A stretch of DNA of 5,028 nucleotides. It comes from Bacteroidia bacterium (GTDB taxonomy: Bacteria > Planctomycetota > Phycisphaerae > Phycisphaerales > SM1A02). Within the stretch, counting starts at the first letter, position 1. Each line of letters opens with the position of its first letter. Below the pieces are notes generated by a model. It did not search any database and was not told the DNA's origin. It saw nothing but the letters and a program-made list of their open reading frames with translations. The DNA is taken from positions 1 to 5,028 of the forward strand of contig JASGCG010000147.1 of assembly GCA_030054235.1 (NCBI GenBank), in the 5' to 3' direction. Below, piece by piece: positions 1 through 5,028 of this stretch. The translations under genes were made by a program, and so were the position numbers.

Positions 1-1010
1 GCGGACCCGTCGCGATCGTCGCCGACCAGGCGGTCGTGGCGCTGGCCGGCCGCATCGGACATGCCCTGCAAGGTGTGGGCATCGATGCGCGCCTGTGCAC
101 GATGGTTGCCCAGGAGCGCGTGAAGTCGCTCGACACCGTTGGGTCGCTCGCTGCGCAGCTCCTTGAGCACGGGATCACGCGCGCAGGCGCGGTCGTGGCG
201 GTGGGTGGCGGCATTGTGGGCGACACGGCGGGATTCCTCGCGGCCACGTACATGCGCGGCGTGCGGTGCATCCAGGTGCCCACCACGCTGCTCGCGATGG
301 TCGATGCGGCGATCGGTGGGAAGACGGCGGTCAACGTGGTGCTGCGCGATGGGAGCCTGGCGAAGAATGCGGTCGGTGCGTTCGCGATGCCCGAGCTCGT
401 CGTGTGCGACCCTGCCACACTCGTCACCTTGCCGCCTCGCGAGATGCAGTGCGGCTTGGCCGAGTGCGTGAAGCACGCGCTGCTTGCCGATGCCGGATTG
501 GCCGAATGGTTGGCCGCCAACGCGATGGCGGTCGTGGGCAAGGACACCGCGGCGATCGCCGGACTGGTCGCCCGGGCAGCGGCCGTGAAGGTGGCCATCG
601 TCGATCGTGACCCGACCGAGCAGGGGGAACGGGCGCTTCTGAACCTTGGGCACACCTACGCCCACGCCATCGAAGCCCGCCACGACGACCGCATCAAGCA
701 TGGCGAGGCCGTGGCGATCGGCTTGGTCGCGGCGATGACCGTGGCCAGCCGACTCGGTCGCGTCCGGCACGCTCAGGTCGAGGCGTTGCAGGCGCTTCTG
801 GAACGCGTGGGGCTGCCGCCGAGGCTGCAGGACCTGGTTCCATCGCCGGACTCGGCCGCCACGCTTCGCCGGTGCATGGAGCTCGACAAGAAGCGCGCCG
901 GCAAGGGCTTGGTGCTCGTCCTGCCCGAGGGCTCCGTGGGCGCCGGCTTGGTCGAAGCCCCGCCCGAAGAGGCCGTGATGGCCGGATGGTCGGCCGTCGG
1001 GGCGGCGTGA
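1..1010 (+). CDS. aroB: 3-dehydroquinate synthase, 5'-truncated by window edge
   Basis: Makes 3-dehydroquinate from DAHP, the second step of the shikimate pathway, in the cytoplasm with NAD and a divalent metal. The frame is open from the first complete codon at position 3, and 335 residues are visible. The family is usually about 350-370 residues, so roughly the first 20-35 are missing; the GTG at 36 is internal. Visible landmarks (counted from the first visible codon) are the NAD-binding GGGIVGD at 68-74, followed by AGFLAATYMRG, then VPTTLLAMVDAAIGGKTAVN. The metal ligands are the Glu of GLAEC (E154), the first His of LGHTYAH (H217) and the His of KHGEAVAIG (H233). A DKKR basic motif lies near the C-terminus. 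Every expected active-site motif in the visible part is present, so the enzyme should be active. The next gene has its own promoter, so aroB is probably not strictly cotranscribed with it. Confidence 0.96.
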   Translation, partial: GPVAIVADQAVVALAGRIGHALQGVGIDARLCTMVAQERVKSLDTVGSLAAQLLEHGITRAGAVVAVGGGIVGDTAGFLAATYMRGVRCIQVPTTLLAMVDAAIGGKTAVNVVLRDGSLAKNAVGAFAMPELVVCDPATLVTLPPREMQCGLAECVKHALLADAGLAEWLAANAMAVVGKDTAAIAGLVARAAAVKVAIVDRDPTEQGERALLNLGHTYAHAIEARHDDRIKHGEAVAIGLVAAMTVASRLGRVRHAQVEALQALLERVGLPPRLQDLVPSPDSAATLRRCMELDKKRAGKGLVLVLPEGSVGAGLVEAPPEEAVMAGWSAVGAA

Positions 1011-1020
1011 GCTCGGTGCG

Positions 1021-1033
1021 ATCACGGCGTGAT
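1021..1033. repeat. short inverted repeat after aroB
   Basis: ATCAC, a 3-nt centre GGC, then GTGAT: a perfect 5-bp inverted repeat starting 11 nt after the aroB stop and ending 15 nt before the -35-like element of the next promoter. It could be a small operator or a weak aroB transcript-end hairpin. No T-run follows, and 5-bp arms can arise by chance. Confidence 0.25.
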
Positions 1034-1047
1034 GTCCCGGGCGATCT

Positions 1048-1077
1048 TTGCCTCCTCGGCGCAACCTGCGTTACAGT
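1048..1077 (+). promoter_or_regulatory. predicted sigma70-type promoter for the parA operon
   Basis: A -35-like TTGCCT (1048-1053; 4 of 6 match TTGACA) and a -10-like TACAGT (1072-1077; fits TAnnnT) are separated by 18 bp. This is in the 133-bp gap between aroB and the ParA gene, and transcription would start near 1084, giving a leader of about 60 nt. The same hexamer TACAGT recurs upstream of the DUF2752 gene at 4413-4418, which supports it as a real -10 of this genome. I see nothing else certain in the gap beyond the small inverted repeat and the ribosome binding site. Confidence 0.5.
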
Positions 1078-1134
1078 TCCCGGACCTCGCGCCCCCTGTG
1101 CAGGACGCACGGCGGAGCGATGGTGGAGGCCTCT

Positions 1135-1138
1135 GGAG
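1135..1138 (+). promoter_or_regulatory. ribosome binding site deciding the ParA start
   Basis: GGAG lies 5 nt before the ATG at 1144. The competing in-frame ATG at 1120 has a GGAG only 2 nt away, too close to work well, and would add eight residues to a family that normally begins about 8-10 residues before its Walker A motif. This favours 1144. Confidence 0.6.
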
Positions 1139-1143
1139 CAAGG

Positions 1144-2127
1144 ATGCGAGTTTCGGCCATTGTCAATCAGAAGGGCGGCTGTGGAAAAACGACCACGGCC
1201 GTGAACCTCGCTGCGGTGCTCGCCGCGCAGGGCGTGCGCGTGCTGCTCGTCGATCTCGATCCGCAGTCGCACTGTGCAGTGTCGCTGGGCGTACCGGCTG
1301 ACCGCATCCAGCACTGCGTGGGTGATGTGCTCGAGCAGGGGGCCGGGTCGCCGCTGGTCCAGTCTGGGCTGCTCTGGGAGCCGGTCAAGGGTGTCTGGCT
1401 CGCGCCGAGCCATCTGCGCATGTCGCGCATCGAGTCGAGCGGTCCGTTGCTGCGCGCCAACGATCGCGACCGCCGGCTCTCGAAGCTGCTCGATGTCATG
1501 GCCCCACGCTTCGACTGGTGCCTGATCGATTGTCCGCCGACCGCGGGGCTGCTGACGTTCAATGCGGTGCGTGCCTGCGATGAGCTCATCGTGCCGGTCG
1601 AGACCGGGTTCCTTGCGCTCAAGGGCGCCGAGAGCCAGGTGGCGCTGCTCGATGCAGCCGTCGCGCGCATGGAGCGCGCGGTCACGCTGCGCATCCTGCC
1701 CACGATGCACCGCGACGGCACCAACCTGAGTGCAGACATCCTCGGCGCGCTGCAGCGCAAGTTCCCCGGGCGTGTCGCGCCCCGCGCGATCCGTCATCAC
1801 GAAGTGCTCCGCGAGGCCGTCTCGTTCGGCCAGCCCATCACCGAGTTCGCGCCCTCAAGCGATGCCGCCGCCGAGTTCCGCTCGCTTGCCGCGTGGCTGG
1901 TCGAGTCGCCGCCGGCGATGCAGCGCACGCAGGAAGCGTGGGCGCAGCGCGCGGCGCGCGCCATGGACGAGAGCCCCGAGCCCGAGTACGAGGCGATCAG
2001 CGAGGCCTTGCCTGCTTCGGCTCGACAGGCTCCGCAGGTCAGTGCGCGGGCACTCGACGTCGTCGAACGCATGCGATCGCTGCGGGCGGTCGATGCCGCA
2101 GCAGCGGCCCAGGAGGTCAAGCCATGA
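1144..2127 (+). CDS. ParA/Soj-type partitioning or positioning ATPase
   Basis: A 327-residue deviant-Walker ATPase of the ParA/MinD superfamily. These proteins dimerise on ATP, usually bind DNA non-specifically, and position plasmids, chromosome origins or protein complexes. The motifs are complete: KGGCGKTT (10-17) with both the signature lysine K10 and the P-loop lysine K15, DLDPQ (37-41), and Walker B LIDCPP with D129. The C-terminal part of the core is Soj-like: an ILPTM strand (184-188), an AIRHHEVLREA stretch (215-225) and a GQPITEF segment (229-235). There is no N-terminal helix-turn-helix, so it resembles the short Soj/type Ib group. The core ends near residue 254. The remaining 73 residues are a charged, alanine- and proline-rich tail ending in a likely amphipathic helix, which is unusual. 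No parB follows; instead the stop overlaps the next ATG. It may be an orphan ParA serving a non-chromosomal cargo, so I give no symbol. Confidence 0.93.
   Translation: MRVSAIVNQKGGCGKTTTAVNLAAVLAAQGVRVLLVDLDPQSHCAVSLGVPADRIQHCVGDVLEQGAGSPLVQSGLLWEPVKGVWLAPSHLRMSRIESSGPLLRANDRDRRLSKLLDVMAPRFDWCLIDCPPTAGLLTFNAVRACDELIVPVETGFLALKGAESQVALLDAAVARMERAVTLRILPTMHRDGTNLSADILGALQRKFPGRVAPRAIRHHEVLREAVSFGQPITEFAPSSDAAAEFRSLAAWLVESPPAMQRTQEAWAQRAARAMDESPEPEYEAISEALPASARQAPQVSARALDVVERMRSLRAVDAAAAAQEVKP
2111..2116 (+). promoter_or_regulatory. consensus ribosome binding site for the coupled second gene
   Basis: A perfect AGGAGG inside the last codons of the ParA gene lies 7 nt before the ATG at 2124. That ATG overlaps the ParA stop as ATGA. 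The site fixes the start of the second gene and implies translational coupling with a high initiation rate. Confidence 0.85.
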
Positions 2128-3359
2128 GCACGCGATCGACCTACCAGGACTTGGCCGCGCATTTCATGGGAGCTGCCGAACCCGCCGCGCCGATCGGTGC
2201 CGGCGCCTTGCCTCGACTTCCCGACGCGGCGGTGCTGGTGGCGCTGTGCGGCAACTTGCCATCGATGTCGGGCATCTGGCTCGCGCAGCTTGCTGAGCGA
2301 CTGGCCCGGACCGATGGCCCGACCGGCCTGGTGCGGTTCGATGACCAGCGCATGCGCGTGGATCTCTTCCATGCCGAAGGCCGCACCGTGGCCGTGGCCG
2401 AAGAGGGGCTGCCCGATGCATGCCGCGTGGTCCGGCGTTGGATCGTGTCCTTGCCCGATGGCTACGCCGCGAGCGATTGCTTGATCCCCTCGACCGAACT
2501 GGTCCTGCTCACGGGGTGCGACGAGGCCGCCAAGGCTGCGGCGCGCGTGAAGCTGCAGGAGCTTTCGTCCAAGCTCGAAGCCGTGCCCGTGACCGGACGG
2601 CCCGTGCACGTGGTGACGGTCGCCGCATCGCAGGAAGTGGGCGCGGCGGCCGCCGGCGGGCTCAGCCAGTGGGCTGATGGCCAGCTCTCCACGCCTGTGC
2701 GATGGTGCGGCTCGATCGAGCGCGTCGATCGCCTTGAGGGGGTGGTCACCGCCGAGATCCGATCGCGCACGCGCGCTGACTTCGCCGAGGTCGCCGTGCA
2801 GCTCTGCGATGCGCTGTGCGCCGTGGCCTCGCGTTTCGACGCGCCCGCGCCTTTCCAACCAGCCGTCAACCTTCCGGTCGATCCGCCGCCACCTGTCACC
2901 CCGCCGTCCAAGGAGCCTGTCATGGCCACTGCACCTGCCTATGTCGATCCCGATCTCGCCGCCCAGCGCACCGCACGCGCCGATGCACCGCGAAGCAGCC
3001 TGCTCGCCTGGTTCCCCGAGTTCGTCGGCCTGCGCATTCGCCCCGCGAATGCCTCACATGTCGAGCTGGCCATCGACATGCATGGCCGACTCCATCTCCT
3101 GAGCACCGATGCCACCACGCGCGACCTGCGCGTCGCTCGCAGTTGGTGCACCTCGAACTGGTCCTTGCTCAGTTCAGCCGTGGTCGACCTGAAGGATGTG
3201 TCGGTTCCCGAGATGGTCGATCACCTGGTGCTCGACGAAGCGCGCCTGGCTGTGCCGCTGCACGGCTCGGGCATCCTGCTGCATGTGGGCGTCGAGGTGG
3301 CCGGCCAGCGCCGGCGCATCGACCTCAATGACGAGCAGAGCGCGGGCCTGGGCGGCTGA
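2124..3359 (+). CDS. two-domain protein with degenerate ParA/BY-kinase-like domain
   Basis: A 411-residue protein that I do not recognise as a named family. Residues about 35-240 follow the strand and motif order of a ParA/MinD/BY-kinase-type NTPase, but the catalytic positions are gone. VLVALCGNLPSMSGIWLAQLA (37-57) sits where the P-loop should be, with G-I-W (50-52) in place of GK[ST]-T. LVRFDDQRMRVDLF (69-82) resembles the region that reads DxDxRRPxLHxLF in BY-kinases. WIVSLPDG (106-113) replaces the Walker B pattern IVDxPP with Ser at 109. A proline-rich linker (about 242-275) leads to a C-terminal domain (about 291-411) of mixed hydrophobic strands and a Trp-rich patch (WCTSNW), with no motif known to me. 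There is no signal peptide or membrane segment. The ATGA overlap with the ParA gene suggests the two proteins act together. The fold call is inference from motif order; that the gene is real is much surer. Confidence 0.85.
   Translation: MSTRSTYQDLAAHFMGAAEPAAPIGAGALPRLPDAAVLVALCGNLPSMSGIWLAQLAERLARTDGPTGLVRFDDQRMRVDLFHAEGRTVAVAEEGLPDACRVVRRWIVSLPDGYAASDCLIPSTELVLLTGCDEAAKAAARVKLQELSSKLEAVPVTGRPVHVVTVAASQEVGAAAAGGLSQWADGQLSTPVRWCGSIERVDRLEGVVTAEIRSRTRADFAEVAVQLCDALCAVASRFDAPAPFQPAVNLPVDPPPPVTPPSKEPVMATAPAYVDPDLAAQRTARADAPRSSLLAWFPEFVGLRIRPANASHVELAIDMHGRLHLLSTDATTRDLRVARSWCTSNWSLLSSAVVDLKDVSVPEMVDHLVLDEARLAVPLHGSGILLHVGVEVAGQRRRIDLNDEQSAGLGG
2910..2924 (+). promoter_or_regulatory. possible internal translation start within the second gene
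   Basis: AAGGAG (2910-2915) lies 6 nt before an in-frame ATG (2922, Met267), exactly in the proline-rich linker. Initiation here would give a separate 145-residue product carrying only the C-terminal domain. Placement at a domain boundary with near-ideal spacing is suggestive, but GGAG-like strings are common in GC-rich coding DNA. Confidence 0.35.
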
Positions 3360-3367
3360 ACGGCCCG

Positions 3368-3392
3368 GTTGGGGCGTGCGGCGTTCCCCAAC
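3368..3392. terminator. hairpin between convergent genes, possible bidirectional terminator
   Basis: GTTGGGG (3368-3374) and CCCCAAC (3386-3392) form a perfect 7-bp stem with an 11-nt loop, filling most of the 40-bp gap between two convergent stop codons. There is no T-run on either side, so it is not a canonical intrinsic terminator. It could still stop or protect both transcripts. Confidence 0.45.
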
Positions 3393-3399
3393 GAGTCGC

Positions 3400-4386
3400 T
3401 CACGCCAGACACGTGGATCGCAGCGTTCGGTCCCACGCGTGCCACGCAAAGCTCTCGCGCTCGCTGTCCGTCCAGCCCGCGTCGGCAAGTCCGGCATCCA
3501 GCGCATCGAACTGATCGGGGGCGCGCACGCCCGCGGGTACCTGCATCGGCGTGAAGCCACCGTCGAGATCGCTGCCGAGGCAGCATCGATCGCGCCCGGC
3601 GATCGACGCCACGTGCTTGACGTGCGCCAGCGCATCACCGAGCGTCGCCTCGCGTCCGTGCGCGAGGAATGAGCCGTAGAGGTTCAGTCCGATCACGCCG
3701 CCGCGCGCGGCGATCGCGGCGATCTGGTCGTCCCGCAGGTGGCGTTGGCGCTCGTCGGCAAGCGCACGGCAATTGCTGTGGCTGGCCACGACCGTCCGCG
3801 GAGAACACGCCATCAGATCATCGAGGGCTGCATCCGCGAGATGGCTCGCGTCGTGAAGCACGCGGTGCTCATCGAGCGCCGCCACGGTCTCGCGACCGAG
3901 CGCGGTGAGCCCACCATGAGCCGCGTTGCCGCCGGCATGGCGCGAGCCGAGCGCCCACGTCAGGCCGACCACGCGCACGCCTCGCGCATGCCACCACGAC
4001 ACGTCCTCGGGAGAGCGAATCGGATCAGCGCCCTCCATGAGCAGGACCACGCGCAGCGGCGCGTTGGCATCAAGGTCTGCGGCCGTGCGGACGATGCGCA
4101 GATGCCCCCCGCGCTCCATCGCCTCGTACCACTCAAGCTGCCTCACGCCGGCGGCGAAGGCGCTCTCGGCATCGTTCGCGTCGTAGCCCCACGGCGTTCC
4201 TTGGCCTTCGGCACCGCGCTCCGTGAAGATCGTGCCCAGCACCGTCGTCACGCGCCCGCGAGCCAAGGCTGGCAGGCTCACGCAGCGCACCGCGGGGTCG
4301 GCCACCTCGGCGAGCAGGTCGTGGCCATGCAGCGCGAGGTACGCAAGATCAAGGTGGCCATCGCACCAGCGGGTCGGTCGAAGCAT
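3400..4386 (-). CDS. membrane dipeptidase family (peptidase M19) metallohydrolase
   Basis: A 328-residue zinc-dependent dipeptidase of the renal dipeptidase type; members cleave dipeptides, including L-D and D-D forms. Metal ligands align with the family: H11 and D13 in DGHLD, bridging E118 in LLMEGAD, H182 in DASHLAD, H203 in ASHSNCRAL, and D273 in GSDLDGG. The order and spacing match an M19 barrel of normal length. There is no signal peptide, so it is probably cytoplasmic. In the region where the human enzyme has Leu-Thr-His with a substrate-contacting histidine, this one reads LTW (142-144), and the C-terminal signature is reduced to AWDRTLR, so its substrate may differ from the animal enzyme. 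The start is firm: the frame closes with a TAG four codons upstream of the ATG. No ribosome binding site is present, and a -10-like hexamer 6 nt upstream suggests a leaderless mRNA. It is transcribed divergently from the DUF2752 gene. Confidence 0.93.
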   Translation of the reverse strand: MLRPTRWCDGHLDLAYLALHGHDLLAEVADPAVRCVSLPALARGRVTTVLGTIFTERGAEGQGTPWGYDANDAESAFAAGVRQLEWYEAMERGGHLRIVRTAADLDANAPLRVVLLMEGADPIRSPEDVSWWHARGVRVVGLTWALGSRHAGGNAAHGGLTALGRETVAALDEHRVLHDASHLADAALDDLMACSPRTVVASHSNCRALADERQRHLRDDQIAAIAARGGVIGLNLYGSFLAHGREATLGDALAHVKHVASIAGRDRCCLGSDLDGGFTPMQVPAGVRAPDQFDALDAGLADAGWTDSERESFAWHAWDRTLRSTCLA

Positions 4387-4392
4387 GATGCA

Positions 4393-4398
4393 AGGCTA
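4393..4398 (-). promoter_or_regulatory. -10-like element for leaderless dipeptidase mRNA
   Basis: Read on the minus strand, TAGCCT (fits TAnnnT) is followed by exactly 6 nt and then the ATG, so transcription would begin at or next to the start codon. There is no Shine-Dalgarno sequence and no clear -35 hexamer. Confidence 0.45.
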
Positions 4399-4410
4399 GC
4401 GAGCGCTCGC
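4399..4410. promoter_or_regulatory. 12-bp perfect palindrome between divergent promoters
   Basis: GCGAGCGCTCGC is identical on both strands and fills nearly all the space between the two outward-facing -10-like hexamers (4393-4398 and 4413-4418). A repressor or activator bound here could control both genes. GC-rich palindromes arise easily in this composition, so its role as an operator is inference. Confidence 0.4.
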
Positions 4411-4412
4411 GC

Positions 4413-4418
4413 TACAGT
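4413..4418 (+). promoter_or_regulatory. -10-like element for leaderless DUF2752 mRNA
   Basis: TACAGT is followed by 6 nt (CCGTGC) and then the ATG at 4425. With this spacing transcription starts at or near the A of the ATG. No Shine-Dalgarno sequence is possible in such a short leader, and none is seen. The hexamer is identical to the -10 proposed for the parA operon. Confidence 0.55.
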
Positions 4419-4424
4419 CCGTGC

Positions 4425-4883
4425 ATGGAGGCGCTCGCGCAGCCCATCCTCGATGCACGGCTCTCGCCTCGCGAGCGGTTCACCTCGCTCGTCATCGGGC
4501 TTGCGGCAGCGGCGCCCGTGGTCGTTGCGGCGTTCCTGCGCGCCGATCCATCGGGCCTTGGCACGCACGTGCAGCTGGGCATGCCCACCTGCACCTGGCC
4601 CACGGCCATGGGGATCACGTGTCCATCCTGCGGCATGACGACCGCGTTCGCGCACGCCGCCGCCGGCGATCTCGTCGCCTCGCTGCGCACGCAGCCGATG
4701 GGGTTCCTGCTGGCGGTCCTGGCGACCGCTGCGGCCATGCTGGGGTTGCTTGGAGCAGCCACCGGGAGTCGGCTAGGCTATTGGCTCTGCCGGAGCCCCG
4801 GCCAGGCAGGGTGGTGGACCTTCGGCTCCATCGCCTTCGCCTCGTGGCTCCTCACGACCGCTCGCCTGAAGGGATGGATCTGA
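4425..4883 (+). CDS. DUF2752 family membrane protein
   Basis: A 152-residue inner-membrane protein of unknown function. The family hallmark is clear: PTC at 54-56, then GITCPSCGMTTAFAHAAAGD (63-82), which matches the conserved Pro/Cys-x-x-Cys-Gly-Met-Thr block followed by a Gly-Asp turn. Three cysteines (C56, C66, C69) are arranged as if to bind metal or undergo redox change; the actual role is not known. Hydrophobic segments lie at about 19-38, 92-112 and 129-147. The start is the only in-frame choice near the promoter and has no ribosome binding site, consistent with a leaderless transcript. Its 3' end overlaps the start of the following lipoprotein gene by 10 bp if that gene begins at 4874, so the two are probably one operon. 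Confidence 0.9.
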   Translation: MEALAQPILDARLSPRERFTSLVIGLAAAAPVVVAAFLRADPSGLGTHVQLGMPTCTWPTAMGITCPSCGMTTAFAHAAAGDLVASLRTQPMGFLLAVLATAAAMLGLLGAATGSRLGYWLCRSPGQAGWWTFGSIAFASWLLTTARLKGWI

Positions 4884-5028
4884 ACGTGCTGCGACCCTTG
4901 GCCATCGTCACCCTCTGCCTGGCGTGTCTTCCCTTGGGGGGGTGCTGGGTCTTTGGCGTGGCCAGCGCCGTGGGCGACAACATCGAGTCGCTGAAGAAGA
5001 TCGAGGTCCTGGCGAAGTACGACGGTCT
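4874..5028 (+). CDS. small lipoprotein, 3'-truncated by window edge
   Basis: This frame is open to the right edge, with 51 complete codons. The N-terminus is a lipoprotein signal peptide: Arg7, a hydrophobic stretch (about 8-21), then the lipobox LGGC with the lipidated cysteine at 24. After it comes a short segment WVFGVASAVGDN and a charged stretch IESLKKIEVLAKYDG. The mature protein should be anchored in the membrane facing the periplasm. The start is uncertain: ATG at 4874 overlaps the DUF2752 stop by 10 bp with a GAAGG only 1 nt upstream, while GTG at 4886 would give a more typical short signal peptide (V read as Met, then L-R-P). Function cannot be assigned from the visible part; coupling to the DUF2752 gene suggests an envelope role. 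Confidence 0.75.
   Translation, partial: MDLNVLRPLAIVTLCLACLPLGGCWVFGVASAVGDNIESLKKIEVLAKYDG

Noticed and set aside
36..38. GTG at 36 as the aroB start
   Set aside because: The frame is open to the left edge, and codons 3-35 encode a normal family strand (PVAIVADQAV), so the gene begins outside the window.
1120..1122. ATG at 1120 as the ParA start
   Set aside because: Ribosome site only 2 nt away and it would extend the N-terminus beyond the usual short lead into Walker A. Kept as a minor alternative.
1011..1143. Search for parS, a small RNA or a riboswitch in the largest gap
   Set aside because: No parS-like palindrome, no extended stem structure and no known riboswitch core was seen; only the promoter, a 5-bp inverted repeat and a ribosome site.
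694..1800. Long minus-strand open frame (368 codons) opposite aroB and the ParA gene
   Set aside because: Its translation is Arg/Pro/His-rich low complexity with no motif. It lies over two well-supported genes and crosses their promoter; it is a by-product of GC-rich codon use.
1797..2858. Minus-strand open frame across the ParA/partner junction
   Set aside because: It overlaps two coupled genes with strong ribosome sites. Its composition is His/Gly/Arg-rich and shows no recognisable motif.
4403..4440. Direct repeat GCGCTCGCGC at 4403-4412 and 4431-4440
   Set aside because: The second copy is in coding sequence for ALAQ, and such GC-only decamers are expected often at this composition.
3739..4638. 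Plus-strand open frame opposite the dipeptidase gene
   Set aside because: The minus-strand frame has every M19 metal ligand in order. The plus frame is Arg/Ala/His-rich without domain features and runs into the DUF2752 gene.

Overview
The window is GC-rich, tightly packed bacterial chromosomal DNA. It holds six protein genes and no RNA genes, mobile elements or CRISPR. High GC, a DUF2752 membrane protein in tandem with a small lipoprotein, and promoters that seem to start transcripts at the start codon would fit a planctomycete, perhaps of the Phycisphaerae. That placement is a guess; no marker gene here settles it.

Layout. Positions 1-1010 hold the 3' part of aroB (3-dehydroquinate synthase, shikimate pathway), cut by the left edge. 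A 133-bp gap (1011-1143) carries a credible sigma70-type promoter. Then come two translationally coupled genes. The first (1144-2127) is a ParA/Soj-type ATPase with all its nucleotide-binding motifs and an unusual C-terminal tail. The second (2124-3359), overlapping it by ATGA, is a two-domain protein I do not recognise by name. Its N-terminal half has the outline of a ParA/MinD/BY-kinase-like domain that has lost its Walker A lysine and Walker B aspartate. A proline-rich linker joins this to a C-terminal domain of unknown type. An in-frame ATG in the linker has a strong ribosome binding site and could yield the C-terminal domain alone.

A minus-strand M19 membrane-dipeptidase-family enzyme (3400-4386) converges on this pair, with a hairpin in the 40-bp gap. 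Its start lies back to back with a DUF2752 membrane protein gene (4425-4883). The 38-bp divergent gap holds two -10-like hexamers, each exactly 6 nt from its ATG, flanking a perfect 12-bp palindrome; both genes look leaderless. The DUF2752 gene overlaps a lipoprotein gene that runs off the right edge.

How they work together. The ParA and its pseudo-ATPase partner are the likeliest functional unit: a positioning or partitioning ATPase with a catalytically dead paralogue-like partner. No parB or parS is visible, so chromosome segregation is not supported and the cargo is unknown. The DUF2752 protein and lipoprotein form a small envelope operon. aroB and the dipeptidase look like independent metabolic genes.
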